Assembly: GCA_047602055.1 (NCBI GenBank)
Contig: JASGIG010000001.1
Coordinates: 372,001 to 436,000, forward strand
Length of the DNA stretch: 64,000 nucleotides
Direction of reading: 5' to 3'
DNA from: JAODBQ01 sp047602055
GTDB lineage: Bacteria > Actinomycetota > Acidimicrobiia > Acidimicrobiales > Ilumatobacteraceae
The position numbers and the translations under genes are program-made. The notes beneath the pieces are model-generated. The model did no database searches. It was not told where the DNA came from and saw only the letters and a list, made by a program, of their open reading frames with translations. Positions 49,821 to 56,689 of this stretch are shown here, one piece after another; within the stretch, counting starts at the first letter, position 1, and each line of letters opens with the position of its first letter.

Positions 49821-50356
49821 CGCACGTCCCCGCCGCCGACCACGATCGGTTCGCGCTCCATCGGCTTGAAGCCCTCGCCGCGCCAGCGTGCGCCCATGTC
49901 CTCGTTCTTGATCCGCTGCTGCAGCAGGACGATGCCCTCGAGCAACGCCTCCGGCCGCGGCGGGCAGCCCGGCACGTAGACGTCGACCGGGATGATCTGG
50001 TCGACGCCCTTGGTGACCGAGTAGCTGTCCCAGTACGGGCCGCCGCAGTTGGCGCACGAGCCCATGCTGATGACGTACTTCGGCTCGGGCATCTGCTCGT
50101 AGAGCCGCTTGATCGCCGGGGCCATCTTGTCGGTGACCGTGCCGGAGACGACGACGAGGTCGGCCTGGCGCGGGCTGGCCGGCAGCGGGATGACGCCGAG
50201 ACGCATCACGTCGTAGCGCGGCGAGGCGAACGCCGCGCCCATCTCGATGGCGCAGCACGCGAGACCCCACTGGTACACCCACAGGCTGTACGACCGGCCC
50301 ATGTTGAACAGGGTCGTCAACGGTTTGGGCATCCGCCCGCGATCCACGATTCCCAT
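49817..50356 (-). CDS. nuoB: Complex I subunit B, cluster N2 (operon 1)
   Basis: Product is 179 aa. Cluster N2 ligands: Cys34-Cys35 (GLACCAIEMG), Cys101 (MGSCANCGG) and Cys131 (VPGCPPRPE). Spacing matches the family. Last electron carrier before quinone. Confidence 0.96.
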   Translation of the reverse strand: MGIVDRGRMPKPLTTLFNMGRSYSLWVYQWGLACCAIEMGAAFASPRYDVMRLGVIPLPASPRQADLVVVSGTVTDKMAPAIKRLYEQMPEPKYVISMGSCANCGGPYWDSYSVTKGVDQIIPVDVYVPGCPPRPEALLEGIVLLQQRIKNEDMGARWRGEGFKPMEREPIVVGGGDVR

Positions 50357-50362
50357 GTACGG

Positions 50363-50728
50363 CTACACCCAGCGCAGGACGCCCTTGCGCCACGCGTACA
50401 CGAGGCCAAGGAGCAGCACGAAGACGAAGATGCCCATCTCGATCAGGCCGAAGCCGGCGTACCGTTCGAGCTCGACGGCCCACGGGAAGATGAACACCGC
50501 TTCCACGTCGAACACGACGAACATCAGGGCGAACACGTAGTAGCGGATCTGGCTCTGCGACCAGCCCTCGCCCACCGGGTTGACGCCGCTCTCGTACGGG
50601 ATGGCCTTCTGCGCGGTGGGCTTCACCGGTCGCACCATGGCTGCCACGCCGAGCAACAGCCCACCGAGCAGGAGTGCGATGGCCCCGAACCAGATCACGT
50701 TCAGGTAGTCGCGCAGGAAGTCCGACAT
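50363..50728 (-). CDS. nuoA: Complex I subunit A (operon 1)
   Basis: Product is 121 aa, three membrane helices: VIWFGAIALLLGGLLLGVAA, YYVFALMFVVFDVEAVFIFP (conserved D-x-E) and IFVFVLLLGLVYAWRKG, with the cytoplasmic loop PYESGVNPVGEG. First gene of the 11-gene operon; the promoter should be in the 143-base gap to the divergent phosphotransferase gene. Confidence 0.95.
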   Translation of the reverse strand: MSDFLRDYLNVIWFGAIALLLGGLLLGVAAMVRPVKPTAQKAIPYESGVNPVGEGWSQSQIRYYVFALMFVVFDVEAVFIFPWAVELERYAGFGLIEMGIFVFVLLLGLVYAWRKGVLRWV

Positions 50729-50871
50729 CGCCTGCGGACGCTACTACTCCGTTTCCGGCAGCCCACAAATGGCCACGCCCGCACGGACGACGCTGGTCCG
50801 ACGACCTCACGCAGGTCCGATGGCACCCGGGTCCCCGGAGCGACGCATCGCGGGGTGCTACGCATGATGGG

Positions 50872-51768
50872 ATGGGGACGGCGATCGAGGCCATCGTGGC
50901 CCGCGTCCCGCAGTGGGACGGGCGTTCGCCGGTCATCCGCCCGCTGCGCGGCCACGTTCGCGCCCGCCTGTTCGCCGTCGCCGTCGACGGGCGCGAGTAC
51001 GTCGTGCGCGAGCCCACCGACGTCCCGCTGCTCGGCGTCAGCGCCGCCAACGCAGCCGAGGCCACCCGCCGCGCCGCGGACCTCGGCGTCGGGCCGCAGG
51101 TCGTCGGCGACCTGCCCGAGTCGCATGCGCTGATCACCGCGCTCGTCCCGGCCCGGGCGCTGGAGCCCGAGCGCGTGGCCGGGCGATTGGAGTCGGCGGT
51201 GCGCGTGCTGCGGCGGTTCCATCGCAGCCCGCCGTTGCAGGCGTCGTTCCCGGTGCACCGCGTCGTCGAGTGGCACGCCCGAGACGCCGGCGCCAGCGGC
51301 GGCGTGGTGCCGGCGTCGTACGAGCGGCTGCACCAGTTGAGCCGGCGGATCGAGGCGGCGTTCGCCCGGGCGCCGATGGATCCGGTGCCGTGCCACAACA
51401 ACCTGCGGGCGTCGAACGTGCTGTTCGACGAGGCGCGGGCCTGGCTGGTCGACTTCGAGTGCGGCGGCAACGACGACGTGTTCTTCGACCTCGCCAACCT
51501 CAGCGTCAACTGCGGCTTCTCCGACGACGTGGACGAGCGGCTGCTGGAGCTGTACTTCGGGCGTGCGTCGGTCGTCGCCGTCGCCCGCCTACGGCTGATG
51601 AAGTTGATGAGCGAGTTCCGCGAGGGGATGTGGGGCGTCGCCTTGCGCGCCGTCGGCCTGCTCGACGCTGACACCCTCGATCCCGACGAGCAGCTGCGCC
51701 GCTGCGAGCGAGCGGCGATGCGCCCCGAGGTCGACCGCTGGATCCTCGAAGCCGCCGCCGGCGTGTAG
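50872..51768 (+). CDS. Choline/aminoglycoside kinase-like phosphotransferase
   Basis: Product is 298 aa from ATG 50872. REYVVREPTDVPLLGVSAAN (ATP-site Arg rather than Lys), the Brenner-like catalytic stretch PCHNNLRASNVLFDEARAWL and the metal site VDFECGGNDDVFFDLANLSV match APH/choline kinase folds. The catalytic Asp of the usual HxD is Asn here (CHNNL), as in choline kinase-like relatives with HND/HNN. Substrate unknown. It is divergent from nuoA with a short gap. Confidence 0.82.
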   Translation: MGTAIEAIVARVPQWDGRSPVIRPLRGHVRARLFAVAVDGREYVVREPTDVPLLGVSAANAAEATRRAADLGVGPQVVGDLPESHALITALVPARALEPERVAGRLESAVRVLRRFHRSPPLQASFPVHRVVEWHARDAGASGGVVPASYERLHQLSRRIEAAFARAPMDPVPCHNNLRASNVLFDEARAWLVDFECGGNDDVFFDLANLSVNCGFSDDVDERLLELYFGRASVVAVARLRLMKLMSEFREGMWGVALRAVGLLDADTLDPDEQLRRCERAAMRPEVDRWILEAAAGV

Positions 51769-51840
51769 CCCCAGCCGATCGCCTTCCGGTCACCGCCGGA
51801 ACCGCACAGCCACGTTCCAGCACCTGGCCAGAGACCACCG

Positions 51841-52509
51841 TCAGACGCCGGCGACGTGGTCCAGGAACCAGTCGGTGAGGCGTTCGGCGTGCTTGCGGCT
51901 CGCGCCGACGTTCGCCCGGGTCTCGGCCATCAGCTGCTGCCGAGACGTGCCGACGTCGACGAGCGCGTCGCGGCCGCCGGCGGACCAGCGAGCGAGGATC
52001 GTCTCGGTGGCCTCGGGATGGAACTGCGTGCACAGGATCCGGCCCAGCCGCCAAGCCTGCGGACCAGCCGCGTTGCGGGCCAGCTCCGTCGCCGCGGGTG
52101 GGACGGTGACGACGTCGGCGTGCCACTCCAGCCACGGGCCGGCGGCGATGTCGGCCACGTCGCTGTCGACGTCGACCCAACCGATCTCGGGGATGGCGAC
52201 ACGGGCGACCGCGCCACCGAGGGCGTGGGCGACGAGCTGGCTGCCATAGCAGATCGCGAACACCGGCGTCCCCCGCTCGGTGGCGTCGCGCACGAGTGCC
52301 GACTCGGCGGCCACCGACGTGGCGACGTCCGGCCAGTACACGCTCCAGTCACTGCCGAGCAGCACGACGACGTCAGCGCCGTCGAGCGACGGCCACTCGC
52401 CGGGGTGCTCGCGCACGAGCTCGGTGAACGCGTAGCCCTGCTTGCGCAGATGATGGCCGACGAAGCCGGGATCGCCGTCGTCGGCGTTGGCGACGAGTAG
52501 GGCGCGCAC
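51841..52509 (-). CDS. Class I glutamine amidotransferase-like protein
   Basis: Product is 222 aa from GTG 52509. VVVLLGSDWSVYWPDVATSV, the nucleophile elbow VFAICYGSQLVAHALGGAV (Cys in ICYG) and a CTQFHPEATETIL His-x-Glu form a complete triad. Resembles GMP-synthase-type GATase proteins that act as stand-alone hydrolases. Partner and substrate are unknown. Divergent from the threonine dehydratase gene, 21 bases apart. Confidence 0.85.
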   Translation of the reverse strand: MRALLVANADDGDPGFVGHHLRKQGYAFTELVREHPGEWPSLDGADVVVLLGSDWSVYWPDVATSVAAESALVRDATERGTPVFAICYGSQLVAHALGGAVARVAIPEIGWVDVDSDVADIAAGPWLEWHADVVTVPPAATELARNAAGPQAWRLGRILCTQFHPEATETILARWSAGGRDALVDVGTSRQQLMAETRANVGASRKHAERLTDWFLDHVAGV

Positions 52510-52530
52510 GGCCAGTACCGTACGGCCCGC

Positions 52531-53739
52531 ATGGTCCCGGACGTCTCCCCCGCCGACATCGATGCGGCGCGGCGCGCCGGGCGGGGCGTGGTCAAGCACA
52601 CGCCGGTCACGTCGTCGGCGGCGATCAGCGAGCGCGTCGGCGGCACGGTGGTGCTGAAGGCCGAGAACCTGCAGCGCACCGGCAGCTTCAAGGTCCGCGG
52701 AGCGATGAGCAAGCTGGCCTCGCTCGGCGCCCGCGCCGCGCCCGGCGTCACCGCCGGCAGCGCCGGCAACCATGCCCAGGCGCTGGCCTTCGCCGCCCGC
52801 CACTCCGGCGTGCCGTGCGAGATCTTCGTGCCCGCCGGCGCGCCGATCTCCAAGATCGAGGCGTGTCAGAACTACGGGGCAACCGTCGTCGAGGGCGGCG
52901 ACTCGCTCGACGAGGCAGTGCTCGGCGCCCGCCAGCGCGCCGAGGACGCCGGCATGGAGTTCTGCCACCCCTACGACGACCTCGCGGTGATCGCCGGGCA
53001 GGCGACGATCGGTGCCGAACTGCTCGCCGACGTCGCCGACCTGCGCCGGCTGATCGTCCCGCTGGGCGGCGGCGGGCTGGCCAGCGGCGCGGCGATCGCG
53101 CTGAAGTCGCACGATCCGTCGATCCAGGTGGTCGGCGTCCAGACCAGCATGTGCGCCCCGTACGCCAACCGGCCGGCACGTCAGGGTGCCGTCGTCACGC
53201 TCGCCGACGGCATCGCCGTCAAGCGCCCCGGTGAGCTGACCCGGCCGCTGGTCGAGCACTGGCTCGACGACGTCGTGGTCGTCGACGAGGACGCCATCGC
53301 CGACGCCATGGTCCTGCTGATGGAGCGGGCCAAGCTCTACGTCGAGGGTGCCGGCGCGGTGGGCGTGGCCGCGCTGATGTCGGGCCGCGCGACGCCGGCG
53401 CGGACGGGGACGACGTGCGTCGTGCTCAGCGGCGGCAACGTCGACCTCGGCGTGCTCCCCGGTCTGATCCGCCGCCACGAGACGCGCGCCGGGCGCCGGT
53501 TGATCCTGTTCGTCCGGATCAGCGACCGCCCCGGCGGGCTCGCGCAGCTGCTGACGATCTTCGCCGAGCGGGGCGCCAACCTGATCGAGGTCGAGCACGT
53601 CCGCGAGGGCGTCGACCTCCACATCCGCGAGACCGGCGTCCAGGCGGCGCTGGAGGTCCGCGGGCGGGAGCACGCGGACGCCGTCATCGAGGCCGCCCGC
53701 GCCGCCGGCTACGGCGTCGAACGAGTCGCCCGCGCCTGA
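52531..53739 (+). CDS. Threonine dehydratase with C-terminal ACT domain
   Basis: Product is 402 aa. PLP lysine Lys54 in GSFKVRGAMSK, SAGNHAQALA, and the phosphate-binding VPLGGGGLASG. The C-terminal ~75 residues are an ACT-type domain (LILFVRISDRPGGLAQLLTI, ANLIEVEHVREG). The architecture is that of TdcB/IlvA-short enzymes that deaminate Thr (or Ser) to 2-oxobutyrate. The RidA protein at 31.7 kb could handle its enamine product. Biosynthetic or catabolic role cannot be told. Confidence 0.93.
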   Translation: MVPDVSPADIDAARRAGRGVVKHTPVTSSAAISERVGGTVVLKAENLQRTGSFKVRGAMSKLASLGARAAPGVTAGSAGNHAQALAFAARHSGVPCEIFVPAGAPISKIEACQNYGATVVEGGDSLDEAVLGARQRAEDAGMEFCHPYDDLAVIAGQATIGAELLADVADLRRLIVPLGGGGLASGAAIALKSHDPSIQVVGVQTSMCAPYANRPARQGAVVTLADGIAVKRPGELTRPLVEHWLDDVVVVDEDAIADAMVLLMERAKLYVEGAGAVGVAALMSGRATPARTGTTCVVLSGGNVDLGVLPGLIRRHETRAGRRLILFVRISDRPGGLAQLLTIFAERGANLIEVEHVREGVDLHIRETGVQAALEVRGREHADAVIEAARAAGYGVERVARA

Positions 53740-53792
53740 CGCTGGTAGAGCGTCGCCGGGCTGCGGCCGCTGGACCGCTCGCGCGTACCGAC

Positions 53793-53859
53793 GCTTGGGT
53801 CCGTGCGAGGCGAGCGCTCGGCCACGCGCGACGGCGCGACCGCCAGGGAGCCCGCCGCA
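53793..53859 (-). repeat. 3'-UTR repeat B, copy 3
   Basis: On the minus strand, downstream of the aldehyde dehydrogenase stop, it contains the family core GGCGGGCTCCCTGGCGGTCG and ends CACGGACCCAAGC, the same end as copies 1, 2 and 4. The first third of the element is different here. Confidence 0.7.
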
Positions 53860-53912
53860 GACCGCGAGCAGCCGAAGCGAGCGCCAGCGAGCGGAGGCCA
53901 GTCGCCGTCCAG

Positions 53913-55262
53913 CTACATGGCGACGAAGACGTTCTTCAGCTCGGTGTAGTGGTCGAGGACGGCCATCGAGTGCTCGCGGCCGAGGCCGCTCTGCTTGAAG
54001 CCGCCGAACGGGGTGCTGAAGCGCACCGAGCTGTTCGAGTTGACCGACAGCGCGCCGGCCTCGACGGCGCGGGCGACGCGCATCGCCCGGCCGACGTCGC
54101 GCGTCCAGATCGAGCCGGACAGGCCGTACGGCGTGTCGTTGGCGATGCGCACCGCGTCGGCCTCGTCGTCGAACGGGGCGACCACCACCACCGGTCCGAA
54201 GACCTCCTCGCGGCAGACGGGCGACGCCGGGTCCGGGTCGACCATGACCATGACCGGGTGCCAGAAGCCGGGGCCGTCCGGCGCCGGGCCCTGCCACGTC
54301 GGCACGAGCCCGTCGCTGAAGGAGCGGACGCGGGCGAGGTGCGCCGCCGTCGCCAGCGGGCCCATCGCCGTCGACTCGTCGCGCGGGTCGCCGACGGTGA
54401 ACACCGCGCAGGCGTCGACGAACCGCTCGACGAAGCGGTCGAGCACGCTGCGCTGGACGAGGATGCGCGACCGGGCGCAGCAGTCCTGCCCGGAGTTGTC
54501 GAACACCGCGCCAGGAGCGGCGGCCGCGGCAGTATCGACGTCGGCGTCAGCGAAGACGATGTTGGCGCTCTTGCCGCCGAGCTCCAGCGTCACCCGCTTC
54601 ACCTGCTCGGCGCAGCCGGCCATGATCCGCTTGCCGACGGCGGTCGAGCCGGTGAACGCGACCTTGCGGACGTCGGGGTGCTCGACCAGCCGCCAGCCAG
54701 CCTCGGCCCCGGTGCCGACGACCACCTGGAGCACACCCTCGGGGATGCCGGCGGCGAGGGCCAGCTCACCGAAGCGGACGGCGGTCAGCGGGGTGATCTC
54801 CGCGGGCTTGAGGATCGCGGCGTTGCCGGTGGCCAGCGCCGGGCCGACCTTCCACGACGCCATCAGCAGCGGGAAGTTCCACGGCACGATCAGGCCGACG
54901 ACGCCGAGCGGCTCGTGGAACGTCATGTCGACCCCGCCGGCGACGGGGATCGTCGAGCCGGTGTGCTTGTCGACGGCGCCGGCGAAGTAGTGCAGGACGT
55001 CGGCGGCGGTGCCGGCGCACCACCGGCTGTTGCCGATCGTCATGCCCATGTTCGCGGTCTCCAGCTCGGCGAGCTCCTCGGCATGATCGGCGACGAGGTC
55101 GGCGAAGCGCCGCAGCAGCCGCGCCCGATCCGTCGGGGCGACGCCCCGCCACGCCGGGAACGCAGCTCGCGCCCGGGCGACGGCCTCGTCGACCTCCTCC
55201 ACGGTGGCCAGCGGCTGCGTGCCGATGACCTCCTCCGTCGTCGGGTTCACCAGCTCCAGCAC
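53913..55262 (-). CDS. NAD(P)+-dependent aldehyde dehydrogenase, PuuC/GabD-like
   Basis: Product is 449 aa. NFPLLMASWKVGPALATGNA (cofactor site), FTGSTAVGKRIM, the Glu motif TLELGGKSANIVF and catalytic Cys in NSGQDCCARSRILV are complete; PFGGFKQSGLGREHSM is at the end. Family: betaine/gamma-aminobutyraldehyde dehydrogenases; slightly short (450-500 is usual). With the nearby PuuD-like gene, oxidation of gamma-glutamyl-gamma-aminobutyraldehyde in putrescine breakdown is plausible. That link is inference. Confidence 0.9.
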   Translation of the reverse strand: MLELVNPTTEEVIGTQPLATVEEVDEAVARARAAFPAWRGVAPTDRARLLRRFADLVADHAEELAELETANMGMTIGNSRWCAGTAADVLHYFAGAVDKHTGSTIPVAGGVDMTFHEPLGVVGLIVPWNFPLLMASWKVGPALATGNAAILKPAEITPLTAVRFGELALAAGIPEGVLQVVVGTGAEAGWRLVEHPDVRKVAFTGSTAVGKRIMAGCAEQVKRVTLELGGKSANIVFADADVDTAAAAAPGAVFDNSGQDCCARSRILVQRSVLDRFVERFVDACAVFTVGDPRDESTAMGPLATAAHLARVRSFSDGLVPTWQGPAPDGPGFWHPVMVMVDPDPASPVCREEVFGPVVVVAPFDDEADAVRIANDTPYGLSGSIWTRDVGRAMRVARAVEAGALSVNSNSSVRFSTPFGGFKQSGLGREHSMAVLDHYTELKNVFVAM

Positions 55263-55290
55263 GCCGCGAACGTAGCGGCGCCATCACCAG

Positions 55291-55640
55291 CATCCGAGTC
55301 CCACCCCTTGGTCCGAGTCGCTGGCGCGGGGCAGTCCAACACCACCGCCTCGAACCAACACCACCGACTCGGACGAACCCCGCGCTCCGAGTCCCAACTG
55401 CCCAGCCGAGTCCCACATGCTCCACGGGGGCGCCCCAGCGACTCGGGTGGACACGTCCGACTCGGGTGGACACGTCCGACTCGGAGAGACACGTCCGACT
55501 CGGAGACATCCAACGAGCGCCAGCACCCCCGTCCGAGTCCCACGTGTTGGTCCGAGTCCCACACGTCGGTCCGAGTCGCTGGCGCGGGACAGTCCAACAC
55601 CACCGCCTCGAACCAACACCACCGACTCGGACGCCGCCGC
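55291..55640. repeat. Repeat E array: GTCCGAGTC units and a 66-bp duplicated element
   Basis: The gap between aldehyde dehydrogenase and puuD holds a dense set of CGAGTC/GACTCGG units. Two 66-bp copies, 55310-55375 and 55568-55633, differ at one base and each has 10-bp terminal inverted repeats (GTCCGAGTCG/CGACTCGGAC). Between them a 19-bp unit beginning ACTCGGGTGGACACGTCCG occurs three times at 55441-55497 (two perfect, one diverged), and another 19-bp unit beginning GTCCGAGTCCCAC occurs twice at 55531-55568. No ORF there looks coding. Confidence 0.9.
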
Positions 55641-55685
55641 CGAGCAACCGCACGCGAGACCCCAGCAAGCGCCAGCGAGCGGGCC

Positions 55686-55777
55686 GCTTGGGTCCGTGTG
55701 AGGCTCGTGCCGGGCACGCACGGCGGCGCGACCGCCAGGGAGCCCGCCGGACAGGTCGGCCTTGGGCCGACCATCAG
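55686..55777 (-). repeat. 3'-UTR repeat B, copy 2
   Basis: On the minus strand it reads CCTGATGGTCGGCC to CACGGACCCAAGC, with the 41-base core identical to copy 1 at 29653. Unlike the other copies it does not follow a gene stop; the tandem 17-mers adjoin its start and the E array adjoins its end. Confidence 0.8.
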
Positions 55778-55823
55778 GAAGGGCCGACCATCAGGAAGGG
55801 CCGACCATCAGGAAGGGCCGACC
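55764..55823 (+). repeat. 17-bp tandem repeat in front of puuD
   Basis: GACCATCAGGAAGGGCC is repeated three times at 55769-55785, 55786-55802 and 55803-55819, with flanking partial units, ending 8 bases before the puuD ATG. Each unit repeats the end of element B (CCTGATGGTC). The AGGAAGGG inside each unit is purine-rich and could act as a ribosome-binding site; the last AGGAAGG is 14-20 bases from the ATG. Confidence 0.85.
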
Positions 55824-55830
55824 AGACATA

Positions 55831-56529
55831 ATGGTGGACGTGACCGCCCCGCTCGTGCTGATCGTGGGGCGCAAGACACCGAAGGCGGACGGGCAGCGCA
55901 ACCCGGCGTTCGCCATCGGCCAGCCGTACCTGCGGGCCATCCGCCGTGCCGGCGGGATCCCGCTGATGCTGCCACCGGATCCGGGCGTGCTCGAGCACGT
56001 CGAGTCGTTGGTGCCGCGCGTCGACGCGCTGGTCCTCGCCGGCGGCGGCGACGTCGACCCGCGCCGCTATGGCGAGCCGGCGACGGCGGAGGAGCTGTAC
56101 GGCATCGTCCCCGAGCACGACGAGGTCGAGTTCGCCGTCGCCGACCTCGTCCTGGCGCGTGAGCTGCCGGTGCTGGCGATCTGCCGCGGCATGCAGGTCG
56201 TCAACGTCGCCCTCGGCGGCACACTGCACCAGCACATCGGCGACGACCACTGGTTCGTCCACCACCCCGTCGAGGTCGACGCCGGCTCACGTCTCGCCAA
56301 GGCGACCGGCGACGAGCGGCTGGAGGAGTGCCACAGCGTCCACCACCAGGCCGTCGATCGCCTCGGCGACGGCCTGCGGATCACCGCCCGCTCGGTCGAC
56401 GGCATCACCGAGGCCTACGAGACCGAGTCCAGCGCCTGGCTCGTCGGCGTCCAGTGGCACCCCGAGGACAACGCCGGCGAGCTGAGCTGGCAGCAGTCGT
56501 TGTACGACGACCTGATCAGACACGCGTAG
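55831..56529 (+). CDS. puuD: Gamma-glutamyl-gamma-aminobutyrate hydrolase (PuuD-like)
   Basis: Product is 232 aa from ATG 55831. NPAFAIGQPYLRAIRRAGGI, VDALVLAGGGDVDPRRYGEP, the nucleophile elbow LAICRGMQVVNVALGG and the late VGVQWHPEDNA place it in peptidase C26 (PuuD). The active Cys is in ICRG and the His-x-Glu in QWHPED. Hydrolyses gamma-Glu-GABA to Glu and GABA in the Puu pathway. The aldehyde dehydrogenase gene is divergent, 568 bases away. Confidence 0.9.
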   Translation: MVDVTAPLVLIVGRKTPKADGQRNPAFAIGQPYLRAIRRAGGIPLMLPPDPGVLEHVESLVPRVDALVLAGGGDVDPRRYGEPATAEELYGIVPEHDEVEFAVADLVLARELPVLAICRGMQVVNVALGGTLHQHIGDDHWFVHHPVEVDAGSRLAKATGDERLEECHSVHHQAVDRLGDGLRITARSVDGITEAYETESSAWLVGVQWHPEDNAGELSWQQSLYDDLIRHA

Positions 56530-56603
56530 AAATGACGTCCGGCGCGTCGCCGGAGACGGGCTGGAACGAGAGCGAACCTTCGGCTGTGTGCAAGGTTGCC
56601 GCC

Positions 56604-56689
56604 GCTTGGGTCCGTGGGAGTCGAGCGCCCTGCCACACGCGGCGGCGCGACCGCCAGGGAGCCCGCCGCACGGCCCGCGTCAGCGGGCC
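56604..56689 (-). repeat. 3'-UTR repeat B, copy 4, with hairpin over the nuoN stop
   Basis: On the minus strand, downstream of the second nuoN, it has the core GGCGGGCTCCCTGGCGGTCG and ends CACGGACCCAAGC at 56604. Just before it, GGCCCGC at 56672-56678 pairs with GCGGGCC at 56683-56689, placing the nuoN stop codon in the loop. Confidence 0.75.

Noticed and set aside
55291..55640. CRISPR-like array
   Set aside because: Repeats are of several lengths, occur in both orientations, and have no regular unique spacers; there are no cas genes nearby.
53415..56162. 915-codon plus-strand frame running through ilvA, the aldehyde dehydrogenase antisense strand and the E array
   Set aside because: It crosses three unrelated features; the Ser/Asp/Arg repeats in its translation are only the DNA repeats read through.
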